Source of the DNA: Hippophae tibetana
Lineage: Eukaryota; Streptophyta; Magnoliopsida; Rosales; Elaeagnaceae
Assembly: GCA_037013495.1 (NCBI GenBank)
Contig: CM072812.1
Coordinates: forward strand, 69,881,340 to 69,945,339
Direction of reading: 5' to 3'
DNA: 64,000 nucleotides
Shown: positions 35,110-47,449 of the stretch, piece by piece
Position numbering within the stretch: the first letter of the stretch is position 1
Layout: every line of letters starts with the position of its first letter
Program-made: the position numbers and the translations under genes
The notes under the pieces: model-generated
Database searches by the model: none
Seen by the model: the letters and a program-made list of their open reading frames with translations, nothing else
Told to the model about the DNA's origin: nothing

Positions 35110-37360
35110 TATTGTGATAAATAAAAGTTTATATTAACAAAAAAAACTTCTTTTTTGTGGTTTTAAATTTAAAGGGAACTCAGAGATATTATGGAATGGA
35201 TCTCCCAGAAGAGAAGGACTTAGGGTTTGATCTTTTTGAGAACTAACTTAAGAAAAAATAAAGAGACATTAGGTGGACTCATATTAATTAGGGTAGTTAT
35301 AATTACATATCGTGAGAAACTAAGAATCTTGATAGTTTGTTAATTTGTTTATTACTCATGTAATAATTTGCATAAAATATAAACGATAAATATAATTAAG
35401 AATTAATTTATATAAAAATAAAACAAAAAGAAAAGCATAAGAAAATCTAAAAGATATTATATACCTCAAAGCATCTTTATTACATTTTTAGAAATCTATA
35501 AAATAAAATTTCATTATTATTACAAGAAGATTAAAGATAATTAAAAACTTACAATGATTAATTGATTATTTTTTTAAAATAGAAATGAAACATAATTTAG
35601 TAAAATAATCTGATGAAAATTTTATAAATCTAAAAGCTAATTTAGATATAATTATATGAGATGTAGAACAAAATAACAAAATACAAAATATAATTTGTTG
35701 GTTAAATAGTAAAATTAACTAAGAAAATATTGAATTAAACTCAATAAATAATTAATTTAAATCAAAAGAATCTTAAGAGCCATTTATATAATAAGAAATA
35801 AATAAAAATATTACTAAGAAATTATCATGATAAAAGCACGACTAAGTCCAATATCAAACCATCGAACATCAAATTCTAGTAATACTCCACATGTATCTTC
35901 GTACAAATACCTTTCCTTTTATTTTTATCGATTAAAGCATGGCTTGAGAGGTGCCTCGGCCACTCCATTTCTTTCCTTTAATTATATACATCTTTATTAA
36001 AAAAAAAAAGCAAAAGAAGAGTATTTGGATTTAGATTGATAATTACGTATTAGGGAGATCTTTATTTGTTAAGAAATTCTTATTTATAGTTGAATTAGAA
36101 TTCTTAGAAAATAAGTATCTATATAACTATATATACCTATAGTAAAAGACTTTTTTGGATTCAAGTCATATTTGAGATCACAATAAATAACTTTTCTAAG
36201 TTAAAATATCAAACTATTTAAATCTCTACCTGTTATTTATTTATTTATTATTTTATCACAATACATTATTTTTTACTTTATTATGATTATTTTGATTTTA
36301 TAATTTAATATTAAATATTTAATATATTTTTTTCACTATTAATTTAAATTATACTTTTATAATGTACCCCTCAAATTTAAAATGCTGGTTCCTCACAGCT
36401 CACAGTTTGATATTAAAGTCATGGCATTATGATTTTGTAGACTATATAATAAGAAAAAAGGATATAAATCTTTTATCATGTGATTGGTTAAACCATGCCT
36501 CCACGTGTTCACTATATTTGAGTAGATGGTTGTAGTTGTTACTTGTTAGCACCCACTAAAGGATCATATTATATTATTTTTGAAATAGATAATTATAATA
36601 TTTTATTTAAATTTTTTGTTAAACTATTTTGTTAGATAAGTTTTTTTTATTGTAGATAGAATATAATTTTTTCATGAATTTTCTATTTTATTATTTGTTT
36701 AAACTCAACAAGTTTTTATGAACTAAACAATTTGTTAATGGTATATAACATCTTCGAAAAAAAAATTGTTTCTCAAATATTTTTTCCTGACAAGATGTTC
36801 GGTGGAGATTATGGATTCTACAAAAAAGAATTATTGCCTTGAAAATGATTTTTGAATGGAAGCTTAATTATACTTCTGGACAAATTTATGTTTTGGCGAC
36901 AAAATATTTTGTCCATAATAATTGACATTTTTTTATTTTTTAACATGATTAATTTTTGGATGCGTACAGATTTATAAGTTAATGATTTAAATTTAATAAA
37001 TATATAATCATATTAATTATTAAATAATAATAGTTATTATTTTAAATTTTTTGTTTTATAAAATAAAATAAAAAAAGTTAGTTTTTGAATATAAATTTTT
37101 AAGTTATTTTTATTATAATTGAAAATTTAAAGTTAAATATTTTAAAGTTGTTTGTAGAAATACTTTTAAAATAAATATTTAATTAATTTATTACTTTAAT
37201 GATAAATAAATATATAATAGTAATTATTTTAAGTGTAATATAATCTAAGTACAATATAAACATGAATAATTTACAATGATATTGGCAATAATTACAAAAC
37301 TTTATCTAATAAATAAGACAAATATAACATAACAACATATAAATTTATTTAGTTAATATT
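35110..37360. other. AT-rich DNA, no gene seen
   Basis: Only a short less-biased patch near 35175-35300 (GGAATGGATCTCCCAGAAGA) stands out; I could not assign it. The remainder is low-complexity AT-rich sequence. Confidence 0.5.
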
Positions 37361-37365
37361 TTTAC

Positions 37366-38400
37366 TATCAAAGAAGTTAATTATACAATAGGTATTTTTA
37401 ATTGAATTTAATAAGTATTTTTACTTAAAAATAACTTATTAACTCAATAAAAATATGATTTTTTTATTCATGAATTGATCGAACATTCATTAAATTGTTA
37501 ATCATTAAGTATATAAATTATCGTATTTAATGTAATAAAAATAATTATATTATATAAAACAACTATTTATAAAAAAAATATTTATTATGTGAACATTTTG
37601 ATATTTATTGGTGTAGAAAATAAATAAAATTATAAAATATATTTTGGTATTTACTAGTGTAAGAAAAATCATAGTTAATCTTACAATAGATATATGACTT
37701 AAATGAATTTAACATGTACTTTTGTTTAAAAATAATTTATATTAAATGATCATTATTTTTTAATTAATATAAGATATGATATAGTCTAAACATAAAAATT
37801 ATTTATTAAAAAAAATGATGTTCTCATAAATAAATTGATCCTCATTAAATCAGTAATCATCAATTGTATGAATTATCACCTTTAATGTAATAAAAAAATT
37901 GTATCATAGAAAATAACTATTAAAAATATGTATTTATTATATAAACATTTTGGTATTTATTGATGTATAAAAATCATAAAAATATATTTATTATATGAAT
38001 ATTTTGATAATTATTGGTGTAAAAAATAATATTTTTACTATATCTAAGAAGTTGATCTTATAATAGACATGACTTCGTTGAATTTAATAAACATTTTTAC
38101 TTAAAAATAATTTATATTAGCTGATTATTCTTTTTTAATTAATACAAGATATGATAAGATCTCAACATAAAAATTATTAGTTCAATAAAAATATAAGGAT
38201 AATCATTAATTGTATGAATTATCACTCTTAATATAATAAAAATATTATATTATATAAAATAATTATTCATAAAAATATATTTATTATATGAATATTTTTG
38301 TATTTATTAGTATAAAAAATAACCAAAAAATATAAAAATATATTTATTATATAGATAGTTTAGTATTTACTGGTGTGAAAAATAATAAAGTGAAAAAAAG
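37366..38400. repeat. Three-unit degenerate tandem array, unit ~300-370 bp
   Basis: The same order of words occurs three times: GAAGTTAATTATACAATAGG, then TTTTTACTTAAAAATAA, then ATGAATTATC, then ATTATATTATATAAAA, then TATTTATTATATGAA, then TATTTATTGGTGTA. Starts lie near 37366, 37669 and 38033. Within each unit the last segment (TATTTATTATATGAATATTTTG) is itself often doubled. No coding potential. Confidence 0.68.
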
Positions 38401-39446
38401 GTCATCTACTGTTAACTATGTTAATTATCTAATAAAAATAGTTACATTATATATAAAATACATAATAAAAATACTTAAAAATTAATTATATAAATTCTCA
38501 TTCTTAACTATTCATAAAATATATATTTATTAATATAAAAATAATAAAAAGTTTTAAAAAAATTTCATCATTCACCAAAAGTTTTTTATACATAAAGATA
38601 TTATTTTCATTAAGGAATAATTTCTGCACGAGAATCTCTCGACAAAAAAAAAATCATTGCAGTAAAAACCTTTTTAACAACGTGATATGAACTTTCTATT
38701 CAAGACATTTGTTCATACTATCCTTTTTAAGAATTTTAAACATTTTTATTAGTATCTTATTCTTATTCTACCTATATTTAAAAATAACTTAGTTTTTTTT
38801 AATTATTATAAATCATATCTGATTTAATAACAATTCTTATTTATGACACTTAATAAGAAGTACAACTACTCTTTCTATTATAGTGAAAGTTATAACTCGG
38901 TGCACAACTAAGCTTTCTATTTTTGTGGAAGTTATTGGCTCTGCTAGAAAACCACAAATGTTTTTCTAAAAGATATTGCTGGATGTCTGATAAAATAAAT
39001 AAAAATATTTATTTCAAATTTATAATAAAAAATAAATAATATGATATATGATTATTAATGGGTATATTCAATCAACTGCAATATCAATATTCAAATAGAT
39101 AGGACTTTCTTAAATTAAAATCAAATGGTCATTTTTTTCATACATTAATAATATATTATCGTATAATTTATATGTGATGGTGCATAACTTTTTTTTTTTA
39201 AAAAAAAATATGCTCTTTGTTCTTTGTATTACCTCCTACACTAAATTTATTTTTCAATTCAACGAATTTTTATCTATTAAAAGACACCAACAAAGTTTTC
39301 GTAGCTTCTTAACTTTATTATGTTTGATGTACGATTGTAAGCTTTTTAAATGTAGTTTACATTTTTATATAACAAATCTTTAAAAAGATAATATTAATCA
39401 ATATAAATATAAAATTTTAAATAAAAATTATTGATTACTTTATACT

Positions 39447-39495
<49 letters not shown>

Positions 39496-40910
39496 AGTTT
39501 GAGTTCTATGTATAAAGTGTGTACATATGTGCAAGTGTATTATGGTTATTTTAAAAGAGAAATAAAATATTATTAATATATAAAAATTATTGAATAAATT
39601 ATATTATTTACGTGATATTATTGACCAATGATGTACAATATAAGTGTATGATCTATCTATATCTATCCTATACATAAAAATTTAAATAATTTTTAAGATT
39701 TGATTGCCTTTTTTATATGGATATTCCTATCCATTGTTCAAGTTATTAATAGTATCATATATCAAGTGAAATTCCTTCAAAATAGATATGTATTTTTTGT
39801 TGTTACATGTAATTTTTAAGACAATAACATTTATTTCCCTTTTTATTTACTAATGTTTAAGAAATAACAATTTATACATATTATCTAAGTTATTAATAAT
39901 ATTATAAATATTATTGATATTAAATTAGAACCATTTTAAACCATGATAATTTTTTAAAACTTTTGTCAGAAGATGAATATTACAAAGGTATAGAGCCTTC
40001 ATATATCAAGTAAATTTTCAATAAGATAAAAATATATTTTATAGTTTTACATATATTCTAATTTATAACGAATACATTTTATGTTAAAATATTAACTGAA
40101 TTAGATTTTAAAATAGTTTTTGTTTTATTTTATCTCCTAGCTATTGAAAAATGTTAGAGGAAATTTTAATGGCTTGTATGTGTTTATAACTAGTTTATTG
40201 AACAGTATCTAAACACTCTTGTATGTTAAAAAAGCAAACAGTGTTATTGGTGACAAGTAACACAACACTTGTCCAAGAAGAAGTGAAATTTTATATTCCT
40301 TCAATTTTATATGACCTTAGTTTCTTATAACTTCATTTTTATGTTGAAATTTTGTACTTTTTTATTTACAATTTTATATACAAATGCAAAATTGAGTTTT
40401 CCTTATTTATAAGGTATTTTTGTTTTTGTCTTTTTAGTAAATTAAAAATATTTTATAAAATTTAAGGAATATAAATGGCTAGTGAATTAATTTTAATAAA
40501 AATAATAATTGAAATGAATTTTAGACCAATATAAACCGATTGTACTCTAAACATTTATTATAATTTGTATATATAATGCTACGAGGGTTTGTAAACTTTC
40601 TATCACTTTTATATATAATGTCTCCATCTTATCACAATTAGTTTCTTATAATTCTTCTCTTCTCCATCATTAGATAATAAAAGATACCACCTCCACTCTT
40701 AAACCCAAGTTTTCAGTCCCACTTTTGGTGGCACAAATTATATGATGGCATATTAGGGGAAAGAAATAATAAAATAAATATTAAAATAAATAGAAAGAGT
40801 TTGTTATAATTGGTTACATATATTCAGATCACATTGGTGGTACTGAAACACAAATAATAAAACAAAATGAATTTACTCCGTCGTTAATTTATATGACATT
40901 GTAGTCATTT
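38400..40910. other. AT-rich DNA, no gene seen
   Basis: Low-complexity sequence. The short open frame at 39174-39383 begins in a T/A run and has no recognisable motif. Confidence 0.5.
39451..39493. repeat. (TA)n microsatellite, ~42 bp
   Basis: A perfect run of about 21 TA dinucleotides, the longest simple repeat in the window. Confidence 0.95.
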
Positions 40911-40913
40911 GTT

Positions 40914-41195
40914 AAGGTCTAAAATGTCCCATACTCACAATTGTTGAGAAACAATATTGATATTAATCTTGTCAATCTTTTGACTTTATTATTTGTAAAA
41001 CTCTCACAAGTACACGAATCATTTTATAAAAAATGATAAGTATACTCTTAAGGTCTAAAATGTCTTATACGCACAATTGTTGAGCAACAAGATTGGCATT
41101 ACAAATACCGATCTTGTCGAATCTTTTGATTTTATTATTTATAAAACTCTCACAAGTGCACGAATCATTTTATAAAAAATGATAAGTATACTCTT
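40914..41195. repeat. ~140-bp tandem duplication at an Athila-like LTR edge
   Basis: AAGGTCTAAAATGTCCCATA at 40914 and the next ~115 bp are repeated from 41050, including ATCATTTTATAAAAAATGATAA in both copies. The spacing is 136 bp; the second copy is about 10 bp longer. Confidence 0.9.
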
Positions 41196-42340
41196 AAGGT
41201 TGATCTAAGAAAGGAATATATGTGATTTTTAATTTATTATCCAAAATCTTAAAAATCATGTCATAATATTTTGGTTTGTTTATTTCCTAATCTAATAACA
41301 TAAAAAATAAACATAGATATAAATTTAATAAATAATAATGTAAATTTTTATCATTTATAATAGTGGAGTAGTTAAGGATATAAGAATTAAGTTAATTATA
41401 CTTGCTTATATTATTTAGTGTATTAAATATATAAATTGATTTTCTCTTTTTGGTATGAAAGTGTCTTTAGGTGAGGGCTCAAATTCTTTTATTTAATACT
41501 AATTAACTAATATCCTTAGGTGAGTTTTATTAATTAATTAAATATTAAATTTTAGCTTTATTTCTAATAAAATAAGAAACCATCTAATCACAACTTTAGG
41601 TGGAGTGAAATAATTAGACTTTATTCAAGGTGTCCAAATTAAACCTAAGAATATAATTATCCAAATACTAACTTTCAAGTTTTAAAACCATTTATAAAAA
41701 TATGTCGTAAATACATTTTCGAATAATAGTTCTTATAATTATTTTTTGGAAATAGAGTTTCATTCTAACTACCAGATGATTGTACCAATAAATAAAAGAG
41801 CACTACTCTAAATCAAATCGGATAATTAAACCTTAAGGTCTAATTTTTGTAGATTTAAGTTTGTAATGAAAAATAGTATATTTCTCTCCAAAATCCTTAA
41901 TATAAAATCTTGAATAAAAACAAAATCAATTTATTTTATAAAAATGTTTTACCTATTTAGTATTTCGCAAGCATAACAACATTATTATTATATCATATTA
42001 AATTTAATCATAAATAAATTTAATATAATATATAAGAATAAAACATAAAAAGATAAGTGTAAAAAATCAATTAAAATTATACCTTAAATGAATCCTTATA
42101 ATAATTTGATACTAATTTTGTTACTGAAAAACCTCCAACCGGATTTTCATCTCTACTTATTGAATCAAAAACTAAAAATCTATAAAAACATAGATAGTTC
42201 TTCTCAAAAAGAAAATAACTTAATAACTAAAAACTAAAAAAATAAAACTTTTTAGAAAGAGAAATCTAGAGAGAGAAAGTGCTTAGAAAATTGTGTGTTT
42301 TGGAATGGGGGAACAAGGTCTTTTTATAGTTGAGAAAAAG
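40914..42340 (-). mobile_element. Athila-like LTR fragment, copy B
   Basis: It shares with the other copies the ATCATTTTATAAAAAATGATAA block, the GGTATGAAAGTGTC and AATTAATTAA blocks, the AAGCATAACAACATTATTA block and a minus-strand promoter (CTTTTTATAG near 42320) preceded by AAGAAC-rich DNA. Beyond the promoter its sequence differs from copies C and D and becomes GC-rich, so this is a related but distinct subfamily or a chimera. The right boundary is unclear. Confidence 0.55.
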
Positions 42341-42344
42341 GCCA

Positions 42345-42760
42345 AAAAAGGGGGGGAACTTTTCAAAATTTGAATTTGGATGCATTTGGATAGGTTGACA
42401 CGCGTATGAGGTGCGGAAATCTCGGCAGACGGGGGTTGGCATGGTAGATGGGTGTTTGACGTGGTAGATGAACATTTGGCGTGCATAGGGCATAATGCAG
42501 GCGTGCACTAGTACACACATGACATGGGGTGGCCATGTGCTAGCATAGGTGGAATCGACGCATTGTGTGTTCACTGAGTGCATGCGTGTGCTAATCACAT
42601 GCGAGCTTGCGCTAGGCGTGTGCCAACTGCGTGCTGGGTACGCATGCGGGACTTGGCAAGAATGGGTGGCTGCACAAAATAGGTATATGCATACTTGATT
42701 TCAATCGCACCCCGGTTAGGGAGTTATGCCAAAGTCAACATTTATACTTAAAAAGTCAAC
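42345..42760. other. GC-rich patch, probably the U3 part of LTR copy B
   Basis: Many GCGTGC, TGTGCTAGC and CATGCGTG words make this far less AT-rich than its surroundings. The minus-strand frame at 42266-42598 through it has no known domain and ends inside LTR-like sequence. It occupies the position expected for U3 upstream of the minus-strand promoter near 42320. Confidence 0.4.
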
Positions 42761-42769
42761 CCTTCCCTC

Positions 42770-43900
42770 TTTCTGAAGAAAAATTAAGCTAGGCCAAGTA
42801 ATTTTGGCCATTAGATGTGGCCTTGAAAGGATGGATAAGAGTGCTTATCCACCTCTATATATTCAAGATTCTCATTTTTTTTGGATTCCTCACAATTCAT
42901 AATCATTTCTTGAGCTTATATCTTAAGAAAGGAAAATGAGTGATTTGAAATGCGAGAAAATTATTTAAGGTAATTTTTTCCGTTCTTCTTATTTATTTTA
43001 CTTCATATAGGTTACATGTAGTGTATAATAATTATATTTTCCACTACCTAAACACATTGCATCCCGAAAACTTATACCACACCTTCTTCCATAGAAAGTG
43101 ATAGTTACGAGATTTATAGATGTCTATGACCAAGTTTACCACCATGGGCATGTTTTGAGATCAGTGAGAGTTAATGTGGACAACATGTGTTGATCGATGA
43201 GTGGAGGTTGAGTGGATATGTGGCCAAAAAAGCCTTGGTAGATATGACCCTAGCTATTGACATCCTGGCTAGTCCATCTCTGACCAGCACCTGTCTTACT
43301 GATGATGGCCTAAGAAGTGATGTCTAGTTGATGATGTCCTAACTAGTATTCCTTTGGTTGGTACTTCTCTGACCAGTAGTTCTCTAGTAAGCACTTTTCT
43401 AGCTTACATGGAAAAATCCAAGAATGGGTCACGTCAAGAAGCGATGTTGTCCGAGCTGTGAGCTCTGCATGCCACCCAAAGCTCACCAGAACCCATCCAA
43501 TTACATGAGATGAACCTTTGCATCCACATATTTCTCGCCCTAATAATGATTAACATCACCAATACCTTAGGTTGTCTTTCGCCCTAATAATGATTAACAT
43601 CACCAATACATTAGGCTGTCTTTCCCCAAATATTTTGGAAATAACCTAATCGATTGGATTTATGAGACCGAACAATACTTTGAATGCATGAACATCGCAC
43701 TAGATCAAGAGATGTAGTTGGGTTCCTTCCATGTAGAAGAAATCACCCTACAATAGCAAAGATGGCTAGCAAAGTTTCGTGGACCACTCACTTGGAGTGA
43801 GTTCACCATTACGGCATAACAAAGGTTTGGTCCCACTAATGATGAAGAATCTTCAGATACCCAAGAAGAAATTCCACACGTTATGCTATATAGTCCACCC
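42770..43900 (+). mobile_element. Ty3/gypsy LTR and gag fragment, plus strand
   Basis: A promoter-like CCTCTATATATTCAAG at about 42850 is followed by LTR-like R/U5 sequence to about 43040, then decayed internal DNA, then a gag relic at 43600-43890. A direct repeat of CGCCCTAATAATGATTAACATCACCAATAC lies at 43537 and 43580. Boundaries are approximate. Confidence 0.5.
43600..43890 (+). pseudogene. Ty3/gypsy gag (retrotransposon gag domain) relic
   Basis: The translation FPKYFGNNLIDWIYETEQYF, then LGSFHVEEITLQ, then KFRGPLTWSEFT matches the core of the plant retrotransposon gag domain (family pattern F.G..P..W....E.YF .. SFHL.G.A..W .. W..F). In-frame stops interrupt it. The chromovirus lineage seems likely. 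Confidence 0.72.
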
Positions 43901-43902
43901 GT

Positions 43903-46030
43903 TTGATTCTTGGGTTATACAAAGGAATAATGGTGACTTATTTAGATAACAAGAGAAAGTCACATGGACCACCATCACCTGGACCTCCAGAATTGGCCCA
44001 TGAAGCAAGCTTTCCTCTTTTAGTTGGACCCACTAGGCCAAGATCATCCCAACATAGTGGTTTCTCTAGTGATATTTATGACGATTTTTCAAGCACTTAT
44101 TTAGAGCAAGTCAAGTATTCTAGTGACAAATACTTGAGTTCCATTTTGAATTACATTCCTTTGTGCCTATCAATTATTGATTGGAGCAATGTCAAGTTCT
44201 TTTTTATGAACCTTCATGGCTCTAAGATGATATATCATTACTTGGATATGATGAAAGAGATTTTTTGAATCCCTGCATCCATTACTTTGATGCCTTAAGT
44301 TTAGGACACAATTTGGAAAAATCCTCTTCTTGGTAGAGTTACTTTTTTTGTTAATCACTTCTTTTTGGGGTTACAACTCCCCTTTTTGTCTATAGTGTAG
44401 AAGTTCTTGGTCAATGTTTACTTGACTCCATCAAAATATTTTCCCACTTTTATTGGATGCTACTTGGTTATTGGGTGCTCTTGGTGAGCACGTTAAGGAA
44501 CATACTATAGAAGAGCTTAACTATTGCTACCACTCATACCTATAGGGAGGTAGTAGGGACAAGTTCCATTTTAATCCCTATGGAAACCATACCCTTGTTG
44601 AAAGGTTATTGAATATCAATAAGGGTGGAAGGATGCCCTATTTACTATAGTGGGTGATTTTTATATTCTATCACTTGACATTCCACCCATGTCTATCTCG
44701 TTCAAGGGAAATGGTAGGATGTTTGAGACTTAGTCTTTTATTGTATGCTTTCTTGTGTCCTGAATTTGCCTTTTTTGTTTGAAGTACACTCATTACAAGG
44801 AGATATCACTCATGAGTGGTAGGATTTTATCGACTCATTCTACTATCTTTTCCTATTGAGTGGCATAGCGACCAACTCTACCTTCCTTGGCCTCGACCCA
44901 ACTGTAGTTAATCCATAAGGTAGTAGCCCCCTAGACCTCTACAGTAAGCATATCTTATAGTTTAATATTATTATGTTGTTATTTTTGGGTGATCATGTCA
45001 CTATACTAACTTTTATTTTTTTATAGGTATGACTTCCAGACATTATTTTGGGAAGAAGAGCATGATGTATATTGCTATTAATTTCTTAAAAGACTCTACT
45101 TCAAAGGATGCTCTTATGAAGACCTAGGTTGTACTAAAGTCCAGGGCTTCCAAGAGGAAGATAGCCCCAATTCTAGGGTGACCATTGTTGAGTCATGTTT
45201 CAAGAGGGTAGATTCCCCTCCAATGCCTAATAACATTCTGTCTGACCTAATGGTAGACGAGTCTAGTCCAGGACATATTAGCTTATATGAGGACACTATA
45301 GGTCTATCTAAGTCCTTTGTTGTTCCAAATATTTCTAAGCTTGAGAATAATGATATATATGCCTTGGTGAGTAAATCATGATAGTTTACTGAGGACTTAG
45401 AATAGGCAATTATGGCATATGTCAGTTTAGAGTGGAATTTCCCACTCACTAAGGAGGAACTTTGTGGGCCAATTTATGTTAAGGAAAATTCTGAGGTTAC
45501 CCATCATGAGTTAGAGACTCAGTTGGAGGATTCCATGTTCACAGTTTCTATAGCTATGAAGATACAAACCAAGGCCATAACAATATATGAAGTAATCAAG
45601 AGATAATTTAAACGATTAGATACTCTTTTAGTTGAAGAGCATGCCAATTGGATAGAGGAAAATGAACGAATTGAAGAGCTTACACTTAGTGTAGGAGTAG
45701 TTATGAGCTTTCATCATTTAGGTAGGGGCAGCTAAGTTCTAGGCAATTATTGAGTATCATGACTCTACTAGATATATCAAGGATACCATAGATATTTAGG
45801 CTCATTACTTCTAGATTTATAGGAGGTAGTTCATACAATTCTACCCCTAGATTATCCTTTTTAAGACTATTTTTCCCTCTTTAGAGAGAAATACTTCTCA
45901 GTATGGTATGATCACATATGAATGGAAGGATGATATTTCCATCCATTCTAGCTATGAAGACTCCGATAAGACTAAAGATGATGGTGTAGTATATGGTGAT
46001 ATTGCTTAAGATACTACTAGTTATAGATAT
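43903..46030 (+). pseudogene. Extra ORF of a Tat-like retroelement (gypsy-type transposon domain), degenerate
   Basis: Several open pieces lie on the plus strand: 43903-44268 (with PPSPGPPELAHEASFPLL), 45178-45381 and 45412-45606. Near 44620 the segment GWKDALFTIVGDFYI resembles the GWK..FF.V..W motif of plant gypsy-type transposon-domain proteins. From 45590 to 45990 a coiled-coil-like tail (EEHANWIEENERIEELTLS) and a segment near 45745-45830 resemble their C-terminal part. Such extra ORFs occur in Tat-lineage elements, sometimes antisense to gag-pol. Here it is opposite in orientation to the gag-protease relic at 47.5-49.9 kb. Confidence 0.45.
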
Positions 46031-46800
46031 TAATATCATGTAGTTGTTTACTTCTTTTAGTCTTAAGTTAATTTAGACTTAATGTATGCCCCACTGAAGT
46101 CTATGTGTTTAGTGGCTTTAATTTTATTTTCAAGCTTGACTTTTTGTATAAACTTTCTAGGCATAATTTGCTTGCATTATTTCCTTGGCTATTATATTAC
46201 TTTCTATACTTTATCTTTTACTTGTACTTGTAGCATTATTTATGAACTCGATAGTGGTCTCATCTCTGTGTGAGATTGTGAACCTTTGAGTCGACATGAA
46301 AGAAAATGAGGATGCACATACAAAGATTGGAGTATGAATCTTGGTCCTGAAGAACACAGAGGGCAAGGTATGATTTCTTAGCCATTGCTCATACCTATCT
46401 TGCCAACCATATACCCATCTGATAACTTCTTGGCCGGGCATATCCTGTACAATTGGCTTCAAATTGACCACCTCTTGGTCAATCATCCATACTCTTAGCT
46501 ACCAATTCCTAGTCCTACCCATCCAATTTTTTTCATGATTGGCCATGTATAATCCTAGCTTATCTGGTGGGATAAAAATTTGATTTCTAGCCTTGTTATG
46601 TTTTTTTATAGTTAAGGTGACTTATTGGTCCAAGTAATGCTTGGTTAAGCCTCTCAATCTATCAACCTCTCAACCTCTCAACTTAGGAAAATGTTTAATC
46701 ACCATTGCATTAAAGATCTATATTCTTATTACTAAAATCTTATAAACCTGAATCTATATTGTTGATGTGCTGCATAAACATGAAATTATTCCTAGACCTA
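46030..46800. other. Retroelement-derived DNA without a clear ORF
   Basis: Less AT-rich than true intergenic DNA, continuous in character with the flanking retroelement pieces. Words such as CTTGGCCGGGCATATCC and CTCAATCTATCAACCTCTCAACCTCTCAAC (a short tandem repeat at about 46650) occur. No domain could be recognised. Confidence 0.4.
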
Positions 46801-46805
46801 GGGTT

Positions 46806-47363
46806 GTGTGGATTTCTAGTCATGACCCTCTTTTAGGGTATATGTCCAACTAAAGAGTAATAAGAACTTAGTTAAGTTGATCTCCATGTTAGTTATAGTC
46901 TAGACTATAGAGCTTGTGGTTAGGGTGTGTTTGATTTCTAACCTAACACACTCATCTTTTATGGAATGTTTGATGTCCTTGTCCTGAAAGTGTAAAGCTC
47001 ATCGATCAGAAGGATTCTTATTCAATACTTTGGTATATGCTCAAGTGAGGCACTAAGGATTTTGTTATGCTCAATCCCAGAGTGGTGTGGTTCTCGAGCC
47101 ATGGCCATTTTTCAAGGTATATAGTCGATTAAAGGGAAATTATACCAAGTTAAGTTATTATCTATATTATTTTTAGTCTGGAACACATATCTTATGATTA
47201 TGGTGTGTCCTTGCTATAGCTTAATACACCTTAGCTTTTGTGTACCATTCGATGTTCTGGTCCCTAAGGTGTGGAGGTCACATGTTAGAATGCTTCTTTA
47301 CAATAGTAGAGGTGTATGCCTTAGTTGAGCACTGAGAACTTTATTGTGCTCAGGCGCTAGTAG
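46806..47363. repeat. Tandem pair of ~279-bp repeats in retroelement DNA
   Basis: GTGTGGATTTCTAGTCATG, then TTAGGGTATATGTCC, TAGTCTAGACTATAGAGC and CACTAAGGATTTTGTTATGC at 46806-47084 correspond in order to GTGTGGTTCTCGAGCCATG, then CAAGGTATATAGTCG, TAGTCTGGAACACATATC and CACTGAGAACTTTATTGTGC at 47085-47363. The units are diverged but collinear. Confidence 0.78.
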
Positions 47364-47449
47364 TTTTGTATTTAGAACCTTAGAATTACTAGAGTTGGGC
47401 AGCTTAATCCAACTTGTTGATTTGATGTAGGATTTTTTGTCCTATCAAA

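Larger units (their letters stand above)
29100..35110 (+). mobile_element. Endogenous caulimovirid (plant pararetrovirus), broken copy
   Basis: Relics appear in viral order on the plus strand: a coat-protein-like region with a zinc-knuckle remnant, a protease-RT region, RNase H, a viroplasmin/transactivator-like ORF, then an intergenic region with a TATATAAAAG promoter. Having a transactivator-type ORF downstream of RT resembles solendo-, cavemo- and caulimoviruses, and differs from badnaviruses. Every region carries stops, frameshifts or deletions, and an LTR-like insertion splits the copy at about 32.8-33.6 kb, so it is not competent. The family call is solid; the genus is a guess. The left border abuts a copia LTR; the right border is approximate. 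Confidence 0.82.

Noticed and set aside
39451..39493. TA run as a possible replication origin or matrix attachment site
   Set aside because: A simple TA microsatellite alone does not support such a call.
42266..42598. Minus-strand open frame of 110 codons in the GC-rich patch
   Set aside because: No domain, runs into LTR-like promoter sequence; long frame is explained by the higher GC content.
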